A stretch of 64,000 nt of DNA from DASXUC01 sp036004445 (lineage in GTDB: Bacteria; Sysuimicrobiota; Sysuimicrobiia; Sysuimicrobiales; Kaftiobacteriaceae), in assembly GCA_036004445.1 (NCBI GenBank), contig DASYRL010000068.1:1-64000 (forward strand), given 5' to 3'. Of this stretch, positions 7,844-16,813 are shown piece by piece; positions within the stretch are counted from its first letter, which is position 1, and each line of letters starts with the position of its first letter. The notes below the pieces were generated by a model. That model saw only the letters and a list, made by a program, of their open reading frames with translations, did not search any database and was not told where the DNA came from. A program made the translations under genes and the position numbers.

Positions 7844-9175
7844 ATGACACGCCTGTCCGTTGTCGGTCTGGGGAAGCTGGGGACGTGCACGGCGACATGC
7901 TTCGCCTACCGGGGGTTTCCGGTCCTGGGCATGGATTCCGATCCGGGTGTGGTCGATGCCGTCAACGCGGGCCGGGCCCCGGTGCAGGAACCGGGCCTGG
8001 ACGAACTGATCGCCGGAGTCCGCGGCCGGCTGCGGGCCACCACCGACTATGGCACGCTTGTGGACGAGTCGGACGTCACCTTTCTCATCGTCCCGACACC
8101 GAGCGAGGAGGGCGGCCGGTTTTCCGACCGGTACCTGCGCCTCGCGTTGATGCCGCTGGCCGGGGCCTTGCGGGAGCATCGCAAACCCTACCACCTGTTT
8201 GTGGTCACGTCGACGGTCTCTCCGGGGACGACGGACGGCACGCTGATCCCCCTGATCGAACGAGGCTCCGGCCGACTAGTCGGCGAGGGATTCGGCGTCT
8301 GCTACGGCCCGGAGTTTATCGCCTTGGGCAGCGTGATCCGGGACTTCCTGCAGCCCGATCTCGTGCTGATCGGAGAGTCTGACGAGCGGGCCGGCGAGAC
8401 GCTGGCGGAGATCTACCGCGCGACGCACGAGAACAGCCCGTATGTGGCGCGGATGTCCATCATCAGCGCCGAGATCACGAAACTCAGCCTGAACGCGTAC
8501 GTGACGATGAAGATCAGTTTCGCCAACACACTAGCCAGCATCTGCGCGTCGGTGCCGGGAGCGGACGTCGACGCTATCACGAGTGCGCTGGGAGCCGATC
8601 ACCGCATCTCACCCTGGGGTCTGAAGGGCGGGCTCCCGTATGGCGGCCCGTGCTTTCCGCGCGACAACCGCGCGTTTGCGGCGTTCGCCGGCCACCATGG
8701 GGTCGGCGCGGACCTGGCCCTGGCCACCGACACGGTCAACCGGGACCAGACCCGCCGGCTGGTCGATCTCGTCATCGACGCCTACAAGACCCACCACGCA
8801 GCCCGCGCGGCCGTGCTGGGGCTGGCCTACAAGCCCAACACCCCGGTCACCGACGAGTCTGCGGCCGTGGCGGTCGTGAATGCGCTGCTGGACGCCGGGG
8901 CCGCGGTCACCGTCTACGATCCCCTCGCCGCACCGGCCGCGCGCAGGCATTTCGGCGACCGTGTGGGAATCGCGACATCCGCCAGGCAGGCGATGGCGGA
9001 ATCCCCGTTTACCGTGATCACTCTGCCGCTGCCCGAGTTCGCCGCGATCGACGACAGCTACATCATCAGCAATCCGGCGGTCATCGTAGACTGCTGGCGG
9101 GTCCTGGCACCGGCACGGTTTAGGAAAGCGGTGACCTACGTCGCTCTGGGACGGCACCATGACGGCGCTGCTTGA
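7844..9175 (+). CDS. UDP-glucose/GDP-mannose 6-dehydrogenase family enzyme
   Basis: 443 residues. N-terminal NAD domain with VVGLGKLG (residues 6-13), a central helical domain and a C-terminal domain with AVLGLAYKPNTPVTDES. The catalytic Cys270 is in GGPCFPRDNRAF. These enzymes oxidise a sugar nucleotide at C6 in two steps to the uronic acid using 2 NAD+. Substrate is not decided by the motifs; following a GME homologue, a GDP-hexose or UDP-glucose are both possible. It starts 14 bases after the epimerase gene and overlaps the next gene by 17 bases, so the three genes are one transcript. Confidence 0.88.
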   Translation: MTRLSVVGLGKLGTCTATCFAYRGFPVLGMDSDPGVVDAVNAGRAPVQEPGLDELIAGVRGRLRATTDYGTLVDESDVTFLIVPTPSEEGGRFSDRYLRLALMPLAGALREHRKPYHLFVVTSTVSPGTTDGTLIPLIERGSGRLVGEGFGVCYGPEFIALGSVIRDFLQPDLVLIGESDERAGETLAEIYRATHENSPYVARMSIISAEITKLSLNAYVTMKISFANTLASICASVPGADVDAITSALGADHRISPWGLKGGLPYGGPCFPRDNRAFAAFAGHHGVGADLALATDTVNRDQTRRLVDLVIDAYKTHHAARAAVLGLAYKPNTPVTDESAAVAVVNALLDAGAAVTVYDPLAAPAARRHFGDRVGIATSARQAMAESPFTVITLPLPEFAAIDDSYIISNPAVIVDCWRVLAPARFRKAVTYVALGRHHDGAA

Positions 9176-9974
9176 GCAGGTCCGGGCCTTTTGGGACCGC
9201 CGTCCCTGCAATATCCGGCATTCCGCACAGCCGGTCGGCACCCGCGAGTACTTCGATGAGGTGGAATCGCGCAAGTACTTCGTGGAGCCGCATATCCCCC
9301 AGTTTGCCCAGTTCGCCCGCTGGAAAGGCAAGCGCGTGCTGGAGATCGGCTGCGGCATCGGGACGGATTCCATCAACTTCGCCCGGGCCGGCGCCGACCT
9401 CTCGGTGGTCGAGCTCTCGCCGCGCAGCCTGGATCTCTGCCGCCGCCGGTTCTCGGTGTATGGACTCGACGCGCACTTCTACGCGGGGAACGCGGAAGAG
9501 CTCAGCGCGGTCGTCCCCGTCCAGCCCTTCGACCTGATCTACTCCTTCGGAGTCATCCATCACACCCCACATCCGGAACGCGTGATCGAGGAGATCAAGA
9601 AGTTCTGCGGCCCGCACACCGAGATCCGGCTGATGGTGTACGCCAAGTGGAGCTGGAAGACGCTGTGGATCATCCTCCGATACGGGAAGGGCGCGTTCTG
9701 GCGGGCGGCCAAACTCGTTCGCCGGTACTCCGAGGCGCAGGAAGGTTCCCCCGTGACCTTCTGCTACAGTGCGGCGGAGGCACGCGGGCTGCTGCCGGGC
9801 TTCCGCGTGATTGAGCTCAAGAAGGACCACATCTTCCCCTACGTGATCGAGAAGTACCGACACTACGAGTACGAGCGCGTCTGGTACTTTCGGTGGATGC
9901 CCACCGCTTGGTTCCGCGCGCTGGAGCGTTTGTTCGGCTGGCATCTGCTGGTCACCGCACGTCCGGCCGCGTAG
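9159..9974 (+). CDS. SAM-dependent methyltransferase (class I)
   Basis: 271 residues. Motif I VLEIGCGIGTDSINFA begins near residue 60, followed by the acidic end of strand 2 (LSVVELS) and motif IV/post-motif (FDLIYSFGVIHHTPHPER). This is the Methyltransf_11/UbiE-like fold. In a polysaccharide locus the likely target is a sugar hydroxyl or a lipid-linked glycan, but the substrate is not visible in the sequence. The start overlaps the dehydrogenase gene by 17 bases. The C-terminal third has basic/aromatic helices (WKTLWIILRYGKGAFWRAAK) that may associate with the membrane. Confidence 0.85.
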   Translation: MTALLEQVRAFWDRRPCNIRHSAQPVGTREYFDEVESRKYFVEPHIPQFAQFARWKGKRVLEIGCGIGTDSINFARAGADLSVVELSPRSLDLCRRRFSVYGLDAHFYAGNAEELSAVVPVQPFDLIYSFGVIHHTPHPERVIEEIKKFCGPHTEIRLMVYAKWSWKTLWIILRYGKGAFWRAAKLVRRYSEAQEGSPVTFCYSAAEARGLLPGFRVIELKKDHIFPYVIEKYRHYEYERVWYFRWMPTAWFRALERLFGWHLLVTARPAA

Positions 9975-9985
9975 TCTGAGGGTCC

Positions 9986-11524
9986 GTGGAGATTCGCGAA
10001 CGCGTCGTCCTGAAGAACGCCGGGTATAACATCGCGGGTGAACTGGTCACCGTGCTGCTCGGCATTGTCACCGTCCCCCTGGTCGTGCGGACGATCGGCG
10101 TCGACCGGTACGGGGTGCTCTCGATCGCCCAGCTGTTCGTCGGCTACTTTGGGCTGATCGAACTCGGGCTGGGCCAGGCGGTCACGCGCTTTGTCGCGGA
10201 GACCGTCGCGCGCGGCAGTGTCCGCCTGATCCGTCCTGTGGTGTGGACCGCGGCGGCGGCGGCCGCCGGCCTCGGGGTCCTGGGCGCGCTGGGCCTCGAT
10301 CTGATCACGCCGGTCATCGTGACGCGACTGCTCCACCTGCCGCCGGGGCTGATCGGCGAGACCGCGCAGTTGTTCTACGCGGCATCCGTCCTGATCGCCC
10401 TCGTGGTCGTGACCAACACGCTGCGCGGTGTCTTGGAGGCCTACCAGCGGTTCGGGTGGGTCAACGCGGTCCGGATTCCGTCCGATCTCACCGGCGCGGG
10501 GATCACGCTGATCGGATTGCTCGTCTTCGGCATCACGCTGCCGCAGCTGTTCATGCTCCTGGCGGCCAAGAACCTGGCGGTGCTGCTCGTTTACCTCGTG
10601 CTGGTGAAGCAGTCCCTGCCGGTGGCCCGCGCCGCCGAGGCCGGCCAGGTCGCCGGGGCGCTGTCGGCGCTGCTCCGGTACGGCAGCTGGATCGCCCTGC
10701 AGAACATCGCCGTCACGATCCTCTTGTATCTCGAGCGGCTCCTCGTTGCCGCGTCGCTGGCGATCGCCGCCGTGAGCTACTACTCGATTCCGCAGGGGCT
10801 GGCCAATCGCGCGCTGGTCGTTCCCGCTAGCCTGATGCCGGTGCTGTTCCCGGTCGTGAGCGGCCTGCCCTCGCACGATGCGGCGGGCCTGCAGGTGCGG
10901 TTCGCCCGCGCGTTCAAGTACCTGGCCCTGACGATGGGCTTCCTGGCCGCGACCATGCTGACGTTTGCGCCGGAGATTCTGATGGTGTGGGTCGGCCCGG
11001 AGTTCCTGCGGGGGACGGCCGTGCTGCGGATCGCGGGGGTGGGGGTCCTGGTCAGCTCGGTGGCGTGGCTGTCCGGGACCTTTCTGCAGGCGCTGGGCGA
11101 CGCGCGCACGGTGACCATCATCCACCTCGTCCAGATCCCATTCTACGCGGCGGCGACGTGGTTTCTGGTCCGCGGGTACGGGATCAACGGTGCCGCCGTG
11201 AGTTGGACCCTTCGGATCATCGTGTCCGCCGCGCTGCTGCTCGCGGCCGGGCGGCCGTGGAAGTTCGTCAACGTCCGAATGCTGGTCGAGAACCGGTCGG
11301 CGGGCTACCTCGGTATCCTGGGGCTGCTCTGTGTCGCGATCCTCGCCTTCAAGTCAGCCGTCCCGACGCCGGCGGGCAGCCTCATCGCGCTGGGAGCGTT
11401 CCTGGCCGGATCGCTGGCGAATGTCTGGGGCTATGCGATGGACGACCGGGAGAAGGCATTCGTGACGGCCGCCGTCCGCGGAGCCGTCCCGGCCAGGTTC
11501 CTGGGGAGATCGCATGCCTCGTAG
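9986..11524 (+). CDS. Wzx-like polysaccharide flippase (MATE/MOP superfamily)
   Basis: 512 residues with about fourteen hydrophobic helices, starting with VVLKNAGYNIAGELVTVLLGIVTVPLVVRTIG, the usual opening of RfbX/Wzx and MurJ-related transporters. Wzx flips undecaprenyl-diphosphate-linked repeat units from the cytoplasm to the periplasm, where the ligase/polymerase proteins act. GTG 9986 is the start, with GAGGGTCC upstream. The 3' end overlaps the next gene by 11 bases. Its presence beside two Wzy_C proteins and a glycosylphosphotransferase completes a Wzx/Wzy-type pathway within this locus. Confidence 0.85.
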   Translation: MEIRERVVLKNAGYNIAGELVTVLLGIVTVPLVVRTIGVDRYGVLSIAQLFVGYFGLIELGLGQAVTRFVAETVARGSVRLIRPVVWTAAAAAAGLGVLGALGLDLITPVIVTRLLHLPPGLIGETAQLFYAASVLIALVVVTNTLRGVLEAYQRFGWVNAVRIPSDLTGAGITLIGLLVFGITLPQLFMLLAAKNLAVLLVYLVLVKQSLPVARAAEAGQVAGALSALLRYGSWIALQNIAVTILLYLERLLVAASLAIAAVSYYSIPQGLANRALVVPASLMPVLFPVVSGLPSHDAAGLQVRFARAFKYLALTMGFLAATMLTFAPEILMVWVGPEFLRGTAVLRIAGVGVLVSSVAWLSGTFLQALGDARTVTIIHLVQIPFYAAATWFLVRGYGINGAAVSWTLRIIVSAALLLAAGRPWKFVNVRMLVENRSAGYLGILGLLCVAILAFKSAVPTPAGSLIALGAFLAGSLANVWGYAMDDREKAFVTAAVRGAVPARFLGRSHAS

Positions 11525-12638
11525 GGTGGCGCTCGTGGCGACGACGATCGGCACCGGGGAGTTCATCGCCCGCTACGCGCAGCAGGCCGCCGCGGAGGAC
11601 CTCACCGACGAGGTGGTCTGCGTGGTGGTGACGGACCGGAAAACGCCGCCGGAGATCCGGGTGCAGGTCGAGCGTGCGCAGCAGACCGGCCTGCGCGTCG
11701 TCTGTCCCTCGCTTCCGGAACAAGACGCCTACCTGCGGCGGCTCGGTGAGATCGCGCGCATCATCCCGTACGACTCCGACAACCGACGGAACGTGGGATT
11801 TCTGTTGGCCCTCGAGCAGCAGTGTGACCTGATCATCTCGATCGACGACGACAATCTCCCGCGGCCCGGGGAGCGCTTCTTCGGCGAGCACATGGTCGTG
11901 GGAGAGGAGGTCACGCTGCGGTCGGTCCGCAGCGGCAGCGGCTGGTTCAACGTCTGCCGTCTGCTCGAGACGGAACCGGCGGGCATCTACCCCCGCGGCT
12001 TTCCATACCGGCACCGCCACGCCGAGGCGGAACTCAGCGGCGGCTTCGAGCGCGGGTCGGTGCACGTCAACGCCGGGTTGTGGCTGCGCGATCCGGACGT
12101 CGACGCCGTCACACACCTCGCGCTGGCGCCGCAGGTGCGGGCGTTCCGCGGGGAGTCGGTCCTGCTGGGGCCGGACACCTGGTCGCCGATCAATACGCAG
12201 AACACGGCGATCGTCGCGGCCGCGGTGCCGGCGTTCTACTTCGTCCGGATGGGCGCTCCCATCCTCGGCGTCCCGATGGACCGCGACGGCGACATTTTCA
12301 CGGGATACTTCCTGCAGGCATGCGCCCGGCATCTCGGCGCCCGCGTGCGCGTCGGCACCCCGGTCACCGACCACGTGCGGAACGCGCACCACCCGCTGCG
12401 GGACCTGACGCAGGAGCTGGCCTGCATCTGGATGCTCGAAGAACTCGCCGACTGGTTGAAGGAGGTCCCGCTCGAGGGCAGCGGGTACGCTGAGTGCTAC
12501 CTCAGCCTGGCGAGTCGCCTCGAGGATGCCGTCGAGCAGTTTTCCGGCTTTATCTGGACGGACCCCGCGCGCGCGTATTTCCACTTCCTGGCGTACTGCA
12601 TGCGGACATGGGTCAAGACGGTCGCGCTCCTGACCTAG
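11514..12638 (+). CDS. GT-A-like glycosyltransferase, possibly related to reversibly glycosylated polypeptides
   Basis: 374 residues. The sequence runs DSDNRRNVGFLLALEQQCDLIISIDDDNLPRPGE, with the acidic triplet Asp111-113 in the place of a metal-binding DxD. Spacing and context recall the RGP/GT75 family (UDP-arabinopyranose mutases of plants and STELLO-like proteins), but the match is remote. A later segment FRGESVLLGPDTWSPINTQNTA and a C-terminal helical region are conserved-looking. It overlaps the flippase by 11 bases and the next gene by 31. A role in making or transferring an unusual sugar is inferred. Confidence 0.6.
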   Translation: MPRRVALVATTIGTGEFIARYAQQAAAEDLTDEVVCVVVTDRKTPPEIRVQVERAQQTGLRVVCPSLPEQDAYLRRLGEIARIIPYDSDNRRNVGFLLALEQQCDLIISIDDDNLPRPGERFFGEHMVVGEEVTLRSVRSGSGWFNVCRLLETEPAGIYPRGFPYRHRHAEAELSGGFERGSVHVNAGLWLRDPDVDAVTHLALAPQVRAFRGESVLLGPDTWSPINTQNTAIVAAAVPAFYFVRMGAPILGVPMDRDGDIFTGYFLQACARHLGARVRVGTPVTDHVRNAHHPLRDLTQELACIWMLEELADWLKEVPLEGSGYAECYLSLASRLEDAVEQFSGFIWTDPARAYFHFLAYCMRTWVKTVALLT

Positions 12639-13723
12639 CCGCAGCGGGCGGGCCGCGCCTGAGCGTCGTCGTGGTCGCGCGCAACGACGACTACGAGGGG
12701 AACTTCCTGGAGCGGATGGCGGTGTTCACCGGCACGACTACCCAACTCCTGGAAGACTCCCGGATCTCCTTCGAGCTGGTCATCGTGGAATGGAACCCTC
12801 CCCCGGGGCGGCCGTCCCTCGCCGATGCGCTCCCGTGGCGTGCCCCGGAGCGCGGAGCGCTGAGGTTCATCCGCGTCCCCGGCGAGGTGCACCGCCGGTT
12901 CCCCAATTCGGAGCGGCTGCCGCTGTTCGAGTACATCGGGAAGAATGCCGGTGTGCGGCGGGCCCGGGGCTCGTTCATTCTGGTCACGAACCCCGATGTC
13001 ATCATGAGCGCGGGCCTCGTTGCGTCGCTGGCGCACGGGCCGCTGCGCAGCGAAGCGTACTATCGTGTGCCGCGGTATGACGTGCGCTCGGGCATCCCGC
13101 AGGGAGGGACGCCGGATGACATTCTGGCCTACTGCAGGGAGCACATCGTCCGCGTCAACGGCCACTGGTACTCATCGGACTGGCCCCTCCGTGGCTGGCT
13201 GGATTCGGCCGCCCGGGTCCGTAGCGCGTTCGGGATCCTGTGGGAGCTGGGGCGGGAGCGTGCGGCGGAATTGAACGGCCGAGGGGGGCTGGCCCGCTGG
13301 AAGGCCTTTCGCCGGCTGGCGGCGGCGGCCGAGATGGTTCGGGAGACGCTGCGCGATGGGTCGTTCATCTATCCGTTCTCCAACGCCTCGGGGGACTTCA
13401 TGCTCATGCACCGCAGCGACTGGTTCGCCCTGCGGGGTTTCCCCGAGCTCACGTCCCACTCGTTCATGGATACATACTTGGTGTTTATGGCGCACTTTTC
13501 GGGCCGCCGGCTGCATGTGCTCCGCGGCCCTGACGTGTTCTTGTATCATCAGGAGCACAGCCGCGCGGCCGCCCCCGGACGGCCGTGGACGGATCTGAAG
13601 CGGTGCCAGCAGGACTGCCTCCAGATGGCCCTGTCGGGCCGGCCCCTGCTCGCGAACCCGGCGGACTGGGGTTTGGGCGGAGACACACTGCCGGAAGAGG
13701 AGCGTGCGCCATCGCGACGCTAG
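12608..13723 (+). CDS. Glycosyltransferase-like protein (GT2-type fold)
   Basis: 371 residues. It starts LSVVVVARNDDYEGNFLERM, a GT2-like nucleotide-binding opening, and continues with IGKNAGVRRARGSFILVTNPDVIMS, where NPDV sits in the DxD region. The middle region (residues about 170-270) is not typical of family 2. ATG 12608 lies inside the previous gene, and the frame cannot be read sensibly upstream. The stop TAG overlaps the GTG start of the next gene (TAGTG). The sugar transferred cannot be told. Confidence 0.7.
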   Translation: MGQDGRAPDLAAAGGPRLSVVVVARNDDYEGNFLERMAVFTGTTTQLLEDSRISFELVIVEWNPPPGRPSLADALPWRAPERGALRFIRVPGEVHRRFPNSERLPLFEYIGKNAGVRRARGSFILVTNPDVIMSAGLVASLAHGPLRSEAYYRVPRYDVRSGIPQGGTPDDILAYCREHIVRVNGHWYSSDWPLRGWLDSAARVRSAFGILWELGRERAAELNGRGGLARWKAFRRLAAAAEMVRETLRDGSFIYPFSNASGDFMLMHRSDWFALRGFPELTSHSFMDTYLVFMAHFSGRRLHVLRGPDVFLYHQEHSRAAAPGRPWTDLKRCQQDCLQMALSGRPLLANPADWGLGGDTLPEEERAPSRR

Positions 13724-14724
13724 TGCGAACGGCAACCGTATCCGTGGTCGTGCCCTGCTTGAACCGCGCCGGGTACCTGGCTCAAACGATCGACAGCATC
13801 CTGGCTCAGGACTATCAGCATCTGGAGTGTGTCGTCGTCGACGGGGGCTCGACCGACGGTTCCGTTGACCTGCTGCGTTCGTACGGTGAGTCCGTGCGCT
13901 GGGTGTCGGAGCCGGACCGCGGACACGCCGACGCGATCAACAAGGGTTGGCAGATGAGCCGTGGGACGATCCTCGCCTGGCTGAATGCCGACGACGTGTA
14001 CGTGGCGGTCGACGCCGTCTCCCAGATTGTCACCTACCTGAACGAACATCCCGACGTCGGCGCCGTGTACGGCGACTACGTCGAACTGGACGCCGGCGGC
14101 GCCGTCATCAGCGAGCGCATCCAGCCCCTCCCGTGGGACCTGACCTACGCAGTGGCCTACTGCGACCACATCATCCCCCAGGCGAGCTCATTCATGCGCC
14201 GATCGATCCTCGAGCGGGTGGGGTGGCTCGACCCCGAGTTCCGGTACTGCAAGGACCACGAACTCTGGCTCCGCCTTGGGCTGGCCGGCGTCGTCGTCCA
14301 CGTCCCGATCCTCGTTGCCGGCGTACGCGTCATGCCGGGCATCAGCCAGCACCTCGAGACCAGCTGGGCCAAGGTCGCGCTGACCGAGAAGTTCCTGAGC
14401 CGGGGGGATCTTCCGGAGCCGTTGAGCCTGCGGCGGTTCCGGCAGCGGGCGCTCAGCAACGCGTGGCTGGTGGGCGGGTTCTACGCGCTGAACAACGGGT
14501 TCACTCGCGCCGCCCTGGCGTTTTTCGGTCGGGCCGTCGCCGCAGATGTGGGGAACCTGCCCTACATCACTTTCCGCCTGCTCCAGTACGCCGCATCCTT
14601 CGTCCTCCCGGTTCGAGCGCGCCAGGCGGTGAAACGGGCGATGGTCCGAGCCGGCATGGTCGACCGTCTCCACCGGCTGCCGGGAGCCGGCGGCCAGACC
14701 GCCCTGCGGCGGAAGTGGTACTAA
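13723..14724 (+). CDS. Family 2 glycosyltransferase
   Basis: 333 residues. Clear GT2 features: VSVVVPCLNRAGYLAQTIDSIL, VVVDGGSTDGSVDLL, INKGWQMSRGTILAWLNADD (the DxD motif) and a later DHELWLRLGL where an Asp is the usual catalytic base. The C-terminus has two amphipathic or hydrophobic helices that could touch the membrane. GTG 13723 is chosen because the family opening (TVSVVVPC) follows four codons later and it overlaps the upstream stop; the open frame to 13585 would lie wholly within the previous gene. The next gene starts at its stop codon. Confidence 0.88.
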   Translation: MRTATVSVVVPCLNRAGYLAQTIDSILAQDYQHLECVVVDGGSTDGSVDLLRSYGESVRWVSEPDRGHADAINKGWQMSRGTILAWLNADDVYVAVDAVSQIVTYLNEHPDVGAVYGDYVELDAGGAVISERIQPLPWDLTYAVAYCDHIIPQASSFMRRSILERVGWLDPEFRYCKDHELWLRLGLAGVVVHVPILVAGVRVMPGISQHLETSWAKVALTEKFLSRGDLPEPLSLRRFRQRALSNAWLVGGFYALNNGFTRAALAFFGRAVAADVGNLPYITFRLLQYAASFVLPVRARQAVKRAMVRAGMVDRLHRLPGAGGQTALRRKWY

Positions 14725-15641
14725 TGATCCTGACGATCTTTGGCGCCCCCAAACCCTTCCGGGGTGCCGCCGCCGCAGCCCAGTGGAACGCGATCATGAG
14801 CTGGGCATCGCTCCGGCCCCGGCCGCAGATCATCTTGATGGGCGACGCCGAGGGCGCCGACCAGATGAGCCGCGACATCGGCGCGCTGCACGTCCCCGAC
14901 GTCGCCCGTAACGAATTCGGTACGCCGCTGGTCAGCAGCCTGTTCACCCTGGCCGCCGCGCACGCCGAGCACGCCGTCGTCTGCTACGCTAACGCGGACG
15001 TCATGTTCACCGACACGCTGCCGCGTGCCGCGCAGACCGCCGCCGGCCGCTGGGACTCATTCCTGCTGACCGGGCGCCGGTATGACGTGCCCCTGGGTGG
15101 GCGCTGGGAGTTCGGCGATCCACACTGGCAGAGCGCTCTGGATGCGCTGGCCCGCCACCGGGGGCGGCTGGACCCCTGGATCGCCGCGGATTACTTCGTG
15201 TTCCCCCGCGGGCAGTTCACCGACGTCCCCCCGTTTGCGCTCGGGCGGACCGTCTGGGACAACTGGCTGATCTATGCGGCGCGGGCGGCTCGGATCGCGG
15301 TGGTGGATGCGACCGCCGCGGTGCTGGCCGTCCATCAGCGGCACGACTATTCCCACCACCGTGGGGGCCGGGAGGGAGTCTGGGAGGGGCGGGAGGCGCA
15401 GCGGAACCGCGCGCTGGCAGGCGGGGTGGATCACGCGTTCTGCGTCGCAGACGCCACGCACGTCCTGACCCGCTCCGGGAGGCTCTGGCCGGCCATCCGT
15501 CCCGTCTACCTGTGGCGCCGCGCGTACGCCTGGCCGGTGTTCCAGCCGCGGGCCCGGGTGGTGCGGGGAGTGCTCCAGGCCGTCCTCGCGATGTCGCGGC
15601 CGCTGCGCCGGCGCATGGGCTGGACCCTGGGCCCTCGATGA
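14724..15641 (+). CDS. Putative glycosyltransferase-like protein of the polysaccharide locus
   Basis: 305 residues with no family I recognise firmly. The start MILTIFGAPKPF and the segment HAVVCYANADVMFTDTLP (an NADVM motif in DxD position), then VPLGGRWEFGDPHW and AADYFVFPRGQF, are consistent with a GT-A nucleotide-diphospho-sugar transferase. The C-terminal 90 residues are basic. ATG overlaps the previous stop (TAATG), and the stop overlaps the next ATG (ATGA), so translation is coupled in the run of transferases. Confidence 0.6.
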   Translation: MILTIFGAPKPFRGAAAAAQWNAIMSWASLRPRPQIILMGDAEGADQMSRDIGALHVPDVARNEFGTPLVSSLFTLAAAHAEHAVVCYANADVMFTDTLPRAAQTAAGRWDSFLLTGRRYDVPLGGRWEFGDPHWQSALDALARHRGRLDPWIAADYFVFPRGQFTDVPPFALGRTVWDNWLIYAARAARIAVVDATAAVLAVHQRHDYSHHRGGREGVWEGREAQRNRALAGGVDHAFCVADATHVLTRSGRLWPAIRPVYLWRRAYAWPVFQPRARVVRGVLQAVLAMSRPLRRRMGWTLGPR

Positions 15642-16807
15642 GCGCTGCGACCGATCCGCCGATCATCTGCTTTTCCGCGGTGGACTGGGACTATCTCACG
15701 ATGCGGGAGCATCAGATCCTCTCGCGGCTCGCGCACCGGCACCCGGTCCTCTACGTCGAGGAGCAGTCGCACCTGCTGTCGCTGGTGAGGGCTCCCCGCA
15801 AGGTGCGCAAGCTGTGGCAGTGGGCGCGCCGGCCGCGCCCGGTCGCAACGAACCTGTGGGTGTACACGCCTGTCATCATGCTCCCGCTCGGGCGCGTCGT
15901 CGAGGCCATCAACGCGGTCAATCAGTGGGTGCTGACCGCGCTGGTGCGCCGAGCCGCCCGAGCCCTTGGGTGGAGCCGGCCGATTCTGTGGCTCTACGAA
16001 CCCGACCAGTACCGTCAGATCGGTCGTTACGCCGAACGCCTGGTCGTCTATGACTGTGCCGACCGCCATGACGCCTTTGTCCGCCTGCAGCGGCCGGCTC
16101 TCGTGCGACGGATGGAGCAACGGCTCTGCGACCGGGCGGACATCATCCTCACGGTGTCGGCCGCTCTGACCGACGCGATCGGTCCCCGGCGCTGCCACCT
16201 CGTTCCAAACGGGACCGACTTCGCGTTCTTCCGGGCTACCCTGGCACCGGAGTTGGCGATCGCCGACGACCTTGCCGCCGTCGCCCGCCCGGTTGTGGGC
16301 TACGTCGGAACGATCGACAGCCGGGTCGACGTCGAATTACTGGAAGCAGCCGCCCGACAGATCCCCGAGGCGACCTTCGTGTTCGTCGGTCCGGCGCAGG
16401 CCGACGTCAGGCGGCTGCGCGGCCTGCCCAACGTACGGCTGCTGGGGCGGCGTCCGTACACGCTCCTTCCCCGGTACCTGAAGGGGTTTGACGCGTGCGT
16501 GCTGCCCTTTCGGCGCACGCCGCTCACGATCGCGGGGTGTCCGATCAAGCTCTACGACTACCTGGCGGCCGGCAAGACGGTCGTCGCGACGGACATTCCG
16601 GAAGCGCGGCGCTTTCGCCGAGGCGTGCTCGTGGCGACGAACAGGGCCGAGTTCATCCGCTTCCTGCGGGAGGGCATCACCCATCCGCTTCCGCCGGAGA
16701 TCGTGTCGGCGCAGATGGCGGGGGAGACCTGGGACGATCGCGCCGCGGCGATCATGCGGCTCCTCGACGAGCACCTCGACCCGGCGCGGGCCCCGGCCGC
16801 CTCGTAA
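15638..16807 (+). CDS. Glycosyltransferase family 4-like (TuaH-type)
   Basis: 389 residues. It opens PIICFSAVDWDYLTMREHQIL and VLYVEEQSHL, as in TuaH-type glycosyltransferases, with VVYDCADRHDAF, HLVPNGTDFAFF and VVGYVGTIDSRVDVELL later. The C-terminal GT-B domain has PFRRTPLTIAGCPIKLYDYLAAGKTVVAT, where the family usually has an E/P-rich nucleotide-sugar binding stretch. It is expected at the cytoplasmic face of the membrane adding a sugar to the lipid-linked repeat. ATG 15638 overlaps the upstream stop; the frame is open upstream to 15512 but that is inside the previous gene. Confidence 0.82.
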   Translation: MSAATDPPIICFSAVDWDYLTMREHQILSRLAHRHPVLYVEEQSHLLSLVRAPRKVRKLWQWARRPRPVATNLWVYTPVIMLPLGRVVEAINAVNQWVLTALVRRAARALGWSRPILWLYEPDQYRQIGRYAERLVVYDCADRHDAFVRLQRPALVRRMEQRLCDRADIILTVSAALTDAIGPRRCHLVPNGTDFAFFRATLAPELAIADDLAAVARPVVGYVGTIDSRVDVELLEAAARQIPEATFVFVGPAQADVRRLRGLPNVRLLGRRPYTLLPRYLKGFDACVLPFRRTPLTIAGCPIKLYDYLAAGKTVVATDIPEARRFRRGVLVATNRAEFIRFLREGITHPLPPEIVSAQMAGETWDDRAAAIMRLLDEHLDPARAPAAS

Positions 16808-16813
16808 GCCCGG

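Noticed and set aside
9863..11125. 420-codon minus-strand frame opposite the flippase
   Set aside because: Arg/Gln/Asp-rich composition typical of antisense shadows.
13947..14723. Upstream extension of the gene at 14724
   Set aside because: It overlaps the family 2 glycosyltransferase gene wholly; ATG 14724 overlaps the previous stop, as the neighbours do.
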